Positions 44,270-52,099 of a stretch of 64,000 nucleotides of DNA are shown in pieces. The DNA is from Motiliproteus sp036961355 (GTDB lineage Bacteria; Pseudomonadota; Gammaproteobacteria; Pseudomonadales; Balneatricaceae). Position 1 is the first letter of the stretch; every line of letters starts with the position of its first letter. The notes under the pieces were generated by a model, which ran no database searches, was not told the DNA's origin, and was given only the letters and a program-made list of their open reading frames with translations. Location of the stretch: positions 67,957-131,956 of the forward strand of contig JBALVL010000007.1 in NCBI GenBank assembly GCA_036961355.1, in the 5' to 3' direction. Made by a program: the position numbers and the translations under genes.

Positions 44270-45319
44270 ATGCAGACCGCTCAAACAGCATCGATCCACT
44301 TAATCGCACCACTTCAAAAGCGATCCCATAAGCTGCTTCTATGGTTATTCTTCCCTTTACTGTTTGTCACCTGCTACAGCAGTGCTAACAATCTCAATGG
44401 TTTTGATCTAACGGATAGTTTGATCCCGCAAAGTAAGATCTATGCAGGCGGCCCACCGCGTGATGGTATTCCGTCGATCGACCAGCCACGATTTATTGCT
44501 GCGTCTGAAGATCAACTGCTGCAGCCTGAAAGTTTGGTCATTGGCGTCAGCATCGATGGCATCAGTAGGGCCTATCCGGTTGCGATTCTAAACTGGCATG
44601 AGCTTGTCAACGATCAAATTAACCAACAGCCCGTGGTGATCTCTTATTGCCCATTGTGCGGTACGGCTTTGGTTTACGGTGCCGGGGGTACGGTTAAACA
44701 AGGCCAGGCTCGGTCGGAAAATGAGAGTAAAGTCGTGGCAGTGGGGGATGGCGGGCTTCGCTTCGGTGTCTCGGGTTTACTCTATAATAGCGACCTGCTG
44801 CTTTACGACCGCAACACTGAGTCCTTATGGTCGCAGATAACCGGTGAGGCGATTAGCGGTCCAATGAAAGGGCAGAAGCTTGAACTGCTACCTGCGCAAT
44901 TAACCAGTTGGCAGCAATGGCAGAGCTTATACCCACAGACGGTGGTGCTATCAACGGATACCGGACACCGACGGGATTATCGGCGTAGCCCCTATGGTGA
45001 TTATGACAGTAACGAACGGATCTATTTTCCGGTCGAATTTCTCAGTCGCCGCTACCATCCAAAAGAGCGGGTGTTGGGTGTCGAGCTCAACGGTAAATAT
45101 AAAGCGTATCCGATTGCAGAATTAGCCAAGCACGGCGATCTACGTTCATTAACCGATAGCTTTGGCGATCAGCAGTTACGGATCGACTATGATCTGTTTA
45201 GCCGATCGGGCCGTGTTTTTACTGCCAACGGTGTGGAATTACCGGTGATCAATGCGTATTGGTTTGCGTGGTATGGCTTTCATCCCAAGACGGCTGTTTA
45301 TACCGCTAATAGTAAGTAG
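44270..45319 (+). CDS. DUF3179 domain-containing exported protein
   Basis: A 349-residue protein with an N-terminal hydrophobic segment (LLLWLFFPLLFVTCYSS) that is a signal peptide or anchor. The DUF3179 domain follows: YAGGPPRDGIPSIDQPRF, AYPVAILNWHELVND, ISYCPLCGTALVY with a conserved CxxC, and DRNTESLWSQITGEAISG. The function of this family is unknown. The paired cysteines suggest redox or metal binding. I chose ATG 44270 because AAGGTTGGAGG lies directly upstream; TTG 44258 is less likely. Confidence 0.88.
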   Translation: MQTAQTASIHLIAPLQKRSHKLLLWLFFPLLFVTCYSSANNLNGFDLTDSLIPQSKIYAGGPPRDGIPSIDQPRFIAASEDQLLQPESLVIGVSIDGISRAYPVAILNWHELVNDQINQQPVVISYCPLCGTALVYGAGGTVKQGQARSENESKVVAVGDGGLRFGVSGLLYNSDLLLYDRNTESLWSQITGEAISGPMKGQKLELLPAQLTSWQQWQSLYPQTVVLSTDTGHRRDYRRSPYGDYDSNERIYFPVEFLSRRYHPKERVLGVELNGKYKAYPIAELAKHGDLRSLTDSFGDQQLRIDYDLFSRSGRVFTANGVELPVINAYWFAWYGFHPKTAVYTANSK

Positions 45320-45408
45320 ATTTACTTATAACGTATTGAGTTTTAAGTTAAAAAGAGAGTAAAGTTTTAATGTAAGCTTAAGTTGTGATCGCAGCGGGCG
45401 ATACTCTT

Positions 45409-45499
45409 GTACAAAGAAATTTCTGGTAAAAGTTGATTTCGGTACAAGGAAGTTACGGTACAAACAAATTTCAGGTGCACATGGTGATTTCTAGTACAA
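45409..45499 (+). repeat. Cluster of four GTACAA motifs upstream of a small membrane protein gene
   Basis: GTACAA occurs at 45409, 45442, 45458 and 45494, two of them followed by (A/C)AAATTTC-like sequence (GAAATTTC and CAAATTTC). All lie within the 202-bp gap before the 126-residue membrane protein, at the same strand and irregular spacing. They could be protein-binding sites or a decayed repeat; neither is proven. Confidence 0.45.
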
Positions 45500-45521
45500 G
45501 TGACGTTATCGCGGACACATA

Positions 45522-45902
45522 ATGGACAGTTCGATGAAAAACTCTAAAGTTGATGGCGTCAAAGCACTTTGCTGGATTAGTGGTGTCATGCTGAGTGTGA
45601 TACTGCTCGTGGCGATCGTATCGAGAAGCGGCTTGGAAACGCTGGCAAAAACGTCGGCAGAGATCGAGTCGGTGGCCAGCTTACTCGATAGCATCACAGG
45701 CCTGCGCAGCTTGTTACTGTCGTTTTCCAACCAATGCACCTTGGCGCAGCAGAGCTGGCAGTCGACGCTGGATACTAATCAAGGGTTGGTTTTTGTCGCT
45801 TGCGGCACGGGTCTGATGTTGGTGGCGGCGCTGGCGATGCAGTTAAAGACAACCCGCAGCCTACAACGGCGGATTCAGCAGTTACAAAAAACTGCCGGCT
45901 AG
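45522..45902 (+). CDS. Small two-helix membrane protein, unknown function
   Basis: A 126-residue protein with two predicted transmembrane segments, near residues 15-32 (LCWISGVMLSVILLVAIV) and 90-107 (GLVFVACGTGLMLVAALA), separated by a polar, probably periplasmic, stretch of about 55 residues with one cysteine. A basic C-terminal tail (TTRSLQRRIQQLQ) looks like a short coiled coil. The layout recalls the sensor part of a chemoreceptor without its signalling domain, but I do not recognise a family. ATG 45522 and 45534 are both possible starts. Confidence 0.55.
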   Translation: MDSSMKNSKVDGVKALCWISGVMLSVILLVAIVSRSGLETLAKTSAEIESVASLLDSITGLRSLLLSFSNQCTLAQQSWQSTLDTNQGLVFVACGTGLMLVAALAMQLKTTRSLQRRIQQLQKTAG

Positions 45903-46013
45903 TTTGGTTCACTGCCTAGGTTGTACGATTCGGTTTCAGCCTTTCATTTGCTACTGGCCCAACTACCTTGATTCATTGATCCTCGTTAGAATCGGGGGAT
46001 ACTATTGCCGCCT

Positions 46014-46217
46014 TCAAGAGGGTTTGAAAGGCTCCGGGATGGCGGCGATCTCAGCCAATTCAGCCTCATTAGCTTGCCAAACCTCTTTGCCGTACTGAAC
46101 CTTAACCACCTTCTTAAAACGTTGACGCAGTTCGGAAACGGCATCCTCAAGGGTATCATCATCGCAAAGCATCGTGCCGCCGCGACCTTCCGACGTGTAA
46201 AACTGGTATGACTTCAT
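46014..46217 (-). CDS. Small conserved-looking soluble protein (67 residues)
   Basis: Short acidic protein beginning MKSYQFYTSEGRGG and continuing with DDDTLEDAVSELRQRF and WQANEAELAEIAAIP. It has the composition of a real, compact soluble protein, with no membrane segment. An ACAGGT sequence lies about five bases upstream of the start. It sits between the small membrane protein and the M48 protease gene. No function is assigned. Confidence 0.55.
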   Translation of the reverse strand: MKSYQFYTSEGRGGTMLCDDDTLEDAVSELRQRFKKVVKVQYGKEVWQANEAELAEIAAIPEPFKPS

Positions 46218-46402
46218 GGTTTACCTGTGGCGTTGTATTGGAAGCAGCGTGAATTCTGTCCCATTTATGCGGTAATAGAAAGCGGCAGGCAGACATAGTT
46301 GGGCTATAGCATGGGGTTATCACGACTCACGAGCGTATCGATCCGCTTCCTTTTGTTTGTCATTTTTCGCGAGCACTGTTGATTACGAACTGCCGGTAAT
46401 AG

Positions 46403-47578
46403 CTATTGCTCAAATCGCTGGATGCGCTCCTTGGTCACGGGGTGTGATGACAGATAGCGCTGCCAGTTGTTTTCCTCTCCACTGCGCCCCTTTTTTTGAT
46501 CGCTAGCTGCCTGCAGCCGTAACATCAGGTCGTTGAAGCGGTGAGGGGAAATATTGCGTTGTTGCAAAAAAGTTAGCGCGTACAGATCTGCTTCGGTCTC
46601 ATTGGCGCGTGAATAGGCCAGCTCTGCAAACAGAACCGGTAGCCCCAGAACCAACTCGGAGGTACCCGACATGTCACCGGTAATCATCGCCAGCACGAAT
46701 ATGAACAGTGAGTTTTGAATGAGTCGGCGCTGGCTATGCCGGTGTTCGACATGGCCTATTTCGTGGCCCAGAATTGCCAGCAGTTCATCATCGTGCTGCG
46801 CCAGTTTAACGATCTGGTCGGTAAAGATGATATGGCCATCGGGCAGGGCAAAAGCGTTGGCGCCCATAACTGCGCCATCTCTAAAGCTGACTCTAATACG
46901 TAAGCCGCTATGGCTGCTGATCGCTTCGCTAAAATGTTGCTGCAGTTGTTGCTGCCGTTGAACGCTCAAATTGGTGGGCTGCAGCCAATGCTTCTCCAAA
47001 AAATACAGTGTTTCCTGCGAAGCCCTGTCGAGCAACTCGGCGGGTAGTGCTTTGGCGATCGCGTTGGCGGCTGCAGGAGCGCCGAATTGTAACGTTCCCC
47101 AAACGACGGTAACAGTCACGACTAAGGCCAGCAGGACAAACTTCAAATTGGATTCGAGTCGGTGTAGCCAACCGTTGGTTTTATTGCTGAGGCCGTCACG
47201 ACGAAATCGTTCGATCCAGTCATCGACACGATCGTTATCGAGCGTTTCGATCACCGAACCGTCGGGGAAGTTCAAGTAGCGGGGGCTGTTGGCCAGGCGC
47301 GATGAGATCGTTACCCGCTGTTGGTCGATACGAGAGGTTTGAACTGTGCTTTTTGTGTCAACTATCGCCCCGATTTCAACTGCAGCACCTGTTTCAACAG
47401 CCGTACCCGTTTCAGACGCTTGGTGGTCTTCGGCCGGGGTAGCTTCTGCGGGCCAGTTGAGCGGTTGTTGGCTGTCAGTATCGATAACCGTTAACCGGCC
47501 CTGGCTATCGAGACTCAAGGTGACCTTGAGTCTCTTTGACCCCTGACCGTCATAATAATCGCCGGTTAACTGCAACAC
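46403..47578 (-). CDS. M48 family zinc metalloprotease, membrane-anchored
   Basis: A 391-residue protein. An N-terminal domain of about 110 residues (GDYYDGQGSKRLKVTLSLDS onward, with a Glu/Thr/Val-rich low-complexity insertion) precedes a transmembrane segment near residue 150 (FVLLALVVTVTVVWGTLQF). A periplasmic-facing M48 peptidase domain follows, with ILGHEIGHVEHRHSQRRL as the HExxH site and NETEADLYAL supplying the third zinc ligand. Related proteins handle envelope quality control (BepA, LoiP), but the substrate is unknown. Start is GTG 47578 with AGGAAC upstream. Confidence 0.88.
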   Translation of the reverse strand: MLQLTGDYYDGQGSKRLKVTLSLDSQGRLTVIDTDSQQPLNWPAEATPAEDHQASETGTAVETGAAVEIGAIVDTKSTVQTSRIDQQRVTISSRLANSPRYLNFPDGSVIETLDNDRVDDWIERFRRDGLSNKTNGWLHRLESNLKFVLLALVVTVTVVWGTLQFGAPAAANAIAKALPAELLDRASQETLYFLEKHWLQPTNLSVQRQQQLQQHFSEAISSHSGLRIRVSFRDGAVMGANAFALPDGHIIFTDQIVKLAQHDDELLAILGHEIGHVEHRHSQRRLIQNSLFIFVLAMITGDMSGTSELVLGLPVLFAELAYSRANETEADLYALTFLQQRNISPHRFNDLMLRLQAASDQKKGRSGEENNWQRYLSSHPVTKERIQRFEQ

Positions 47579-47667
47579 GGAGCGGTTCCTGTGGTTTGGC
47601 GTTGTGTAAAAGTCATGGTCATCATCGCAATAGCGGGCTGGCGCTTAACCGGGACAAGGCGTTGATG

Positions 47668-49137
47668 TTACAACCCCACTTCCATATCGAAGACATCCCC
47701 AATCTCTTCGCCCAATGCGGTGACATGTTGCTCCTCACCGGCGACGAAGCCTTCCAAGTCGGTGTTAGTTAGCATCACCAGACGTTCGGCTTTGTACTGA
47801 GCGACACGAACCATCGCCCAAGGCATAAAAAAGCCCAGTGTTAGTAAGGTAAGTAGCGAGTTAACCAGCACCAGCTTGAAGTAGGAACCTTGGCTCCAGC
47901 CGCTGCTGAAACCAAAATCTTCGCCACGCAACTGGCTGTTGTCGTAGATCAGGTTGGTGGTTTTGACGCTCAGGAAAACAAACAGGTATAAATATGTGAC
48001 AGCGAAAACTACCGGAGTGAGCGGTGGTACGAAGGTCGAGACTAGCCATGCCGAGAGGCCAGCCACAACCATGATCACTAAAGCCATTACGTAGATCATG
48101 AAAAAATCACGACTGCAGGGGTTCAACTGGAAAGGAGCGGTACCGAAACGGCTATTATCGATAATGAACTGTTGCTGCTTGTAGAGAGCGACCGGAGCTA
48201 ACAGACCGGCAGTGAAGGCGGCCGCTAATGGCCATAGCGTGAAGCACTGCACGGCAGGCCAAAGTTCACCATTAAAGCCAAACCGGATCTGTCGCCAGCC
48301 TGTCATGCGACGGTTGAAGCGTAACGAACGGATCGCTATCCAGGGCAGTAACAGCAATAACAGGATCGCCATCGCGGCACCAGCAATGGGAAAAAGCTCC
48401 GAGACAGTGATGTAGATGACAAAAAAGAGAACTGCGATGATCCGCCCTTTGAGGATAGTCAGGGGTTTGGCGTGGTAGGAGAAACGACTACCGGCTAACT
48501 CGGTATGGCCATGAAAGTATTGTGCATTACGGACCTTGGCCCAGGCGCTGTATATCCCTAACGTGGCGATCGTCAGCAGAATATTGACGATCCAGATGCG
48601 AAAATATTCCGATCCGTTGCCGTGAAAGCGGAAGGGTTCGCAACCGTCGGATTGACTCTGAATATCCGCTTCAGCAGGCTTTTCCGGTGATGCGGTGGCC
48701 TCTTCAAGCCGGTAGTCACCGGTGCCGCTTGTGGGGTTCTTGTTGCTCTCTTTACTTTGGGGTTGAGCGTCGGCGGCTATCTTGTTGACACCGTCATTGC
48801 TGGTATCAGTGTTGCCCGCATCTGTCGCCGTTTTTACTGACGATGTACTGCTTTCTTTTGGCTCTACAGGAGCAGGCTCTTTCAGTACTGGCTTGGTATC
48901 TTCATGGTATGACTGAAGATGAGCCGCTGCCCCGATGCGTTCTAGCGCCCGAATAAATTTGTGGGCGGTGACTTCATCAACCCCTTTTTTGATAGTGACG
49001 TTGCCACGATGAAAAATTTTCTCTACCCGGGCTTCCACTAGTGAAAAAAGTTTGGCGAATTCGATCTTGACCTGTTGCAGATCAAAACCGTCGAGTGGGG
49101 CACCGCTGACGACAACGTTAAAGCGGACTTCAGGCAT
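47668..49137 (-). CDS. DUF898 (YjgN-like) membrane protein with N-terminal alpha/beta module
   Basis: A 489-residue protein in three parts. Residues 1-85 are a soluble module (VRFNVVVSGAPLDGFDLQQV, VEKIFHRGNVTIKKG, FIRALERIGAAAHLQ). Residues 86-165 are a low-complexity Ser/Thr/Glu/Pro linker. Residues 166-489 are a YjgN/DUF898 domain with several transmembrane segments and the repeated phrase LLTIATLGIYSAWAKVRNAQ / LLTLLTLGFFMPWAMVRVAQ, reflecting an internal duplication. Function of the family is unknown. AAGGAAG precedes the start. Confidence 0.87.
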   Translation of the reverse strand: MPEVRFNVVVSGAPLDGFDLQQVKIEFAKLFSLVEARVEKIFHRGNVTIKKGVDEVTAHKFIRALERIGAAAHLQSYHEDTKPVLKEPAPVEPKESSTSSVKTATDAGNTDTSNDGVNKIAADAQPQSKESNKNPTSGTGDYRLEEATASPEKPAEADIQSQSDGCEPFRFHGNGSEYFRIWIVNILLTIATLGIYSAWAKVRNAQYFHGHTELAGSRFSYHAKPLTILKGRIIAVLFFVIYITVSELFPIAGAAMAILLLLLLPWIAIRSLRFNRRMTGWRQIRFGFNGELWPAVQCFTLWPLAAAFTAGLLAPVALYKQQQFIIDNSRFGTAPFQLNPCSRDFFMIYVMALVIMVVAGLSAWLVSTFVPPLTPVVFAVTYLYLFVFLSVKTTNLIYDNSQLRGEDFGFSSGWSQGSYFKLVLVNSLLTLLTLGFFMPWAMVRVAQYKAERLVMLTNTDLEGFVAGEEQHVTALGEEIGDVFDMEVGL

Positions 49138-49387
49138 AGCTATCTTCCTTGATGTTGGCTTGCTGAGTGTGTTGGTTTTCAGATGCTATTTTTTGTTAAC
49201 CGATCAACCGGTTGATGCGCTGTTGAAATCCATGCAGTAAGGCAACTCTCTCCGTTCCTGGGATTAGTTGAATTTCAACACGATTCTGTTGGTAGTTATC
49301 TGATACTGAATGATTTTTTATTGATGCGCCAATTTATTTTAAGGATGGGAGTGAGAACGGCCTGGCCCGCTTTATCGCTAATAATCG

Positions 49388-49858
49388 TCACGGTGCCAGG
49401 CAGCCATATCGAACGATAATCGGTTCAACCAGTTTGGCGAATTGATCGTAAGGCATTCGGACTAGTTCGTTTTGATCACCGGCGCGGAAGGTGATGTCGG
49501 GTTGTTGGCTGAGGCTTTCGGCCAGATAAACATCAAGTCCGTAGAGGTTGCCCAATGGGGTGATCGTGTCGCGTTGATAGTCGTGAATAGAACTGGTGAT
49601 ACGGGCATCGTTGGGCAGCGTGATGCTGTAGCAGCGAATCGACCGACAGAGTTCCTTGAGATCGACCCGGTGGTTGGCGGGGAAAACTAACAAAGCGAGT
49701 TGGTTGTCGATCTCCAGCACCACGGTTTTGCTGATTAGACCACTATGGCCCGGAGACGAATGTCCGGCTGGTGATGGAGAGTAGGGCGAAGTGGCTTCGA
49801 TACGTTGATAAGGCACCCTAGCTTGGTCGAGATAGGCGTATATTTGGTGTGATAACAT
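49388..49858 (-). CDS. YbaK/aminoacyl-tRNA-deacylase-like domain protein
   Basis: A stand-alone YbaK/ProXp-type editing domain of 156 residues. It starts HQIYAYLDQARVPYQRIEA, has KTVVLEIDNQLALLVFPANH, where the Lys of the deacylase site lies, RITPLGNLYGLDVYL-like ITPLGNLYGLDVYLAESL, and ends ELVRMPYDQFAKLVEP. Members remove mischarged amino acids from tRNA, and the specificity here is unknown. A perfect AGGAGGT ribosome binding site lies seven bases before ATG 49858. Confidence 0.85.
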   Translation of the reverse strand: MLSHQIYAYLDQARVPYQRIEATSPYSPSPAGHSSPGHSGLISKTVVLEIDNQLALLVFPANHRVDLKELCRSIRCYSITLPNDARITSSIHDYQRDTITPLGNLYGLDVYLAESLSQQPDITFRAGDQNELVRMPYDQFAKLVEPIIVRYGCLAP

Positions 49859-50015
49859 GACAACCTCCTGTCGTCATATTAACCTTTCCTATCAATATCT
49901 TATGCTTGTTGCGTCCATTTTAAGATTGAATTATTGTCTCGCTACTTAAGGTTAACCGGAGCTCCTTTCATACCAACTTATCGAACTCCTGTTCTTCACC
50001 GTGAAGGGTCTAGTG

Positions 50016-51248
50016 TTAGAAAAAATACTGCAAGCTGAGTTCGACAAAATCATCGTCGCGCAAGTAGTAAAGTGGATCGTTGGTGGGCATCTGGTCGAAC
50101 AATCGAGCTTCAACCGAGAGCTTAAATTGGCTGCCCAGCCGATGACTGGCTTCGATGAATCCCATTTGAGCATCCGTGTCACGATCCCAGATCACTCCGG
50201 TCAGGAGTTCAGTCGACTGAAAGTCATTAAAGGTCAGGCGTAGGCCGAGGAAAATATCATCTTGGAAAGGACTGGTTGCCTGCTGACCACGGTCGTCGTA
50301 GTGGTATTCAAGTAATGATCCCAGATCGAGATCGCTGTCGAACAGGCCTACCAGGGTGTATTCGAAACCGCCGCCTACCGCGCTATAGCTGCCCGCTTCG
50401 AGGCCGTTGTTATAGATCCCTTCCAGCTTCCAGAGCCAGTCTCCTTGAGCGCTGGTCAGCTCAAGGCCGGTTTGATCGATTAGTTCGTACGTTGCGATTA
50501 GCGCCGTTGCGGTGCTCGGGTTACTGCTGTTTGGGGTCAGTGTCGGTTCCCGGCTGGTGCCGCTGAAATGGGAAACAGCCAGATCGATATCATCAAAAGA
50601 GTAGTTAATTCGCGCCGCAAAATCCTGGTGATGCTCTTTGTCTGCAGAGGCGTATTGTGGGTTGTCGGTATCAACCGGCAGGGGTGTGCTGGGGCGACCC
50701 TCGCTACCGGCGAACTGACGTTCGCGGAAATAGGGTAGCCAGAACAGGCTGATCTCACCCTGATCGAGCAGGTAGCTGTAGTTAACCATCGGCTGGCCCA
50801 GTTTGGCTTCGCCGTCGATCCCTTCCAGATTGTCGGTTTGGTTGACGATATCGACCAAGTGTTGTGACTCGATACTGCCCCAGAACACTTTGCCGACACC
50901 GCTGCGCACCTGCCAGCCATCACCGACATGGAGCCAGTTCAGCTCGCGAAGATCAACATGGCGGCGTTCTTCGTCGTGTTGGTCATAACGGCCGAACAGT
51001 GTCACGGTGACCGAGTCATCCTCGTTGTTCCAGCTATGGTACAGCTCAGGTGTCGCGGCGATAGAACTGTAGTTGTTATGCTGCTCTGAAGTGCCTGTTA
51101 CGGCCGAGGTGAGTGGGTTGTTCAGAAAGCTGCGGTGATCCAAGTCGATCGAGCCGCTGAACTCGGTGATATCGTCCGCACTGGCACCATGGCTGGCCAG
51201 CGAGAGACACAGCAGCGTTGGCGCCAGCAAACGTATCTTGACCATCAT
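50016..51248 (-). CDS. Putative outer-membrane beta-barrel protein of the RND/LolA-like operon
   Basis: A 410-residue exported protein. The signal peptide covers about residues 1-24 (LLAPTLLCLSLASHGASA). The rest is made of alternating hydrophobic/polar beta strands rich in Tyr, Trp and Asp, and ends in ELSLQYFF, the aromatic C-terminus that targets proteins to the BAM machinery. No known substrate-binding motif was recognised. ATGA overlap with the LolA-like gene upstream ties its expression to the transporter. It probably forms the outer-membrane end of a lipid or hydrophobic-compound pathway (inference). Confidence 0.8.
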   Translation of the reverse strand: MMVKIRLLAPTLLCLSLASHGASADDITEFSGSIDLDHRSFLNNPLTSAVTGTSEQHNNYSSIAATPELYHSWNNEDDSVTVTLFGRYDQHDEERRHVDLRELNWLHVGDGWQVRSGVGKVFWGSIESQHLVDIVNQTDNLEGIDGEAKLGQPMVNYSYLLDQGEISLFWLPYFRERQFAGSEGRPSTPLPVDTDNPQYASADKEHHQDFAARINYSFDDIDLAVSHFSGTSREPTLTPNSSNPSTATALIATYELIDQTGLELTSAQGDWLWKLEGIYNNGLEAGSYSAVGGGFEYTLVGLFDSDLDLGSLLEYHYDDRGQQATSPFQDDIFLGLRLTFNDFQSTELLTGVIWDRDTDAQMGFIEASHRLGSQFKLSVEARLFDQMPTNDPLYYLRDDDFVELSLQYFF

Positions 51249-52099
51249 TTGGCTCGCTTAAGGCTATTTTTGTTGAAGTCAGCATCGTCTAAACCGGTCT
51301 TGAAGCGCAGATCACTGAGCGTCAGGACGGTGGTCTTACCAGACTGGTGATTTGACATCTGCAGTTGATGTGCACGCCAATACTGATCAAGGTAGAGCTG
51401 ATATTCGGAAAATTTCAGTGTTTTTAGTAGCGAGTTTTTGCGGTCGTAATAATCGATCCGTTGAAGTCGGTACTCTTTCTGATCGATCCAGCTGACCTGA
51501 CGGGTATAGCCGGAATGTTTGTCTTTGGGGTAACTCTCCACCACAAAGTTGTCGCGCCCATCGAGCGTTTCATCGCGCAGGTATTGATAGGTGTATTTTT
51601 CGATCTCGAATGAGCCCATATCTTCATACGCAAACTCGCTACCCATAAACGGGCCAGACTTATTACGCGATGAAATCCGCTTGACCCGCTTTAATGCGGG
51701 TAGATAGATCCACTGATCATCGGGCTCTAGAGCGTGTGAGAAGGTCAGAAAGGCGGTGCCCTTAACGTCGCGCGGTTGGTCGAAGATAGTCAGTCCTTTA
51801 TCGCCGTCACCGGTGACCTCCAACGTTTTACCACGCAATTGTCGCTCGCTGGTATCGCCGTGAGCATTGCTGAGCAGCATCTTGGTATTGGATTGCATGT
51901 CACTCCACCCCTGATCGCGTCGATCAACCTCGGTGACGATCTCCAGCCCTCGTGCGGCGGCGTCAGCTGACACTGGCTCGGCAGCATAAGTGGTTGCTGC
52001 TGTCAGTGTTAATCCAAGCAACATGCCGGTTAAGCCAACGGTGGGGTATCGTAAGCCGGGCATATCAGCTCTGTGAGGTGCCAGCAGTGATTTAAACAT
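51245..52099 (-). CDS. LolA-like outer-membrane lipoprotein-sorting protein
   Basis: A 284-residue periplasmic protein. The signal sequence includes VGLTGMLLGLTLTAATTYAA. The mature part starts with a short helical region (GLEIVTEVDRRDQGWSDMQS) and continues as antiparallel strands with DQWIYLPALKRVKRISSRNK, SGPFMGSEFAYEDMGS and QVSWIDQKEYRLQRIDYYDR. These are characteristic of the LolA-like family usually paired with MMPL/RND exporters. It overlaps the RND gene by 8 bp and the barrel gene by 4 bp. It likely shuttles a hydrophobic ligand through the periplasm. Confidence 0.87.
   Translation of the reverse strand: MFKSLLAPHRADMPGLRYPTVGLTGMLLGLTLTAATTYAAEPVSADAAARGLEIVTEVDRRDQGWSDMQSNTKMLLSNAHGDTSERQLRGKTLEVTGDGDKGLTIFDQPRDVKGTAFLTFSHALEPDDQWIYLPALKRVKRISSRNKSGPFMGSEFAYEDMGSFEIEKYTYQYLRDETLDGRDNFVVESYPKDKHSGYTRQVSWIDQKEYRLQRIDYYDRKNSLLKTLKFSEYQLYLDQYWRAHQLQMSNHQSGKTTVLTLSDLRFKTGLDDADFNKNSLKRAK

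Noticed and set aside
45904..46211. Two short + strand frames (45904-46098, 46005-46211)
   Set aside because: They overlap the better-supported 67-residue gene on the - strand and have no start signals.
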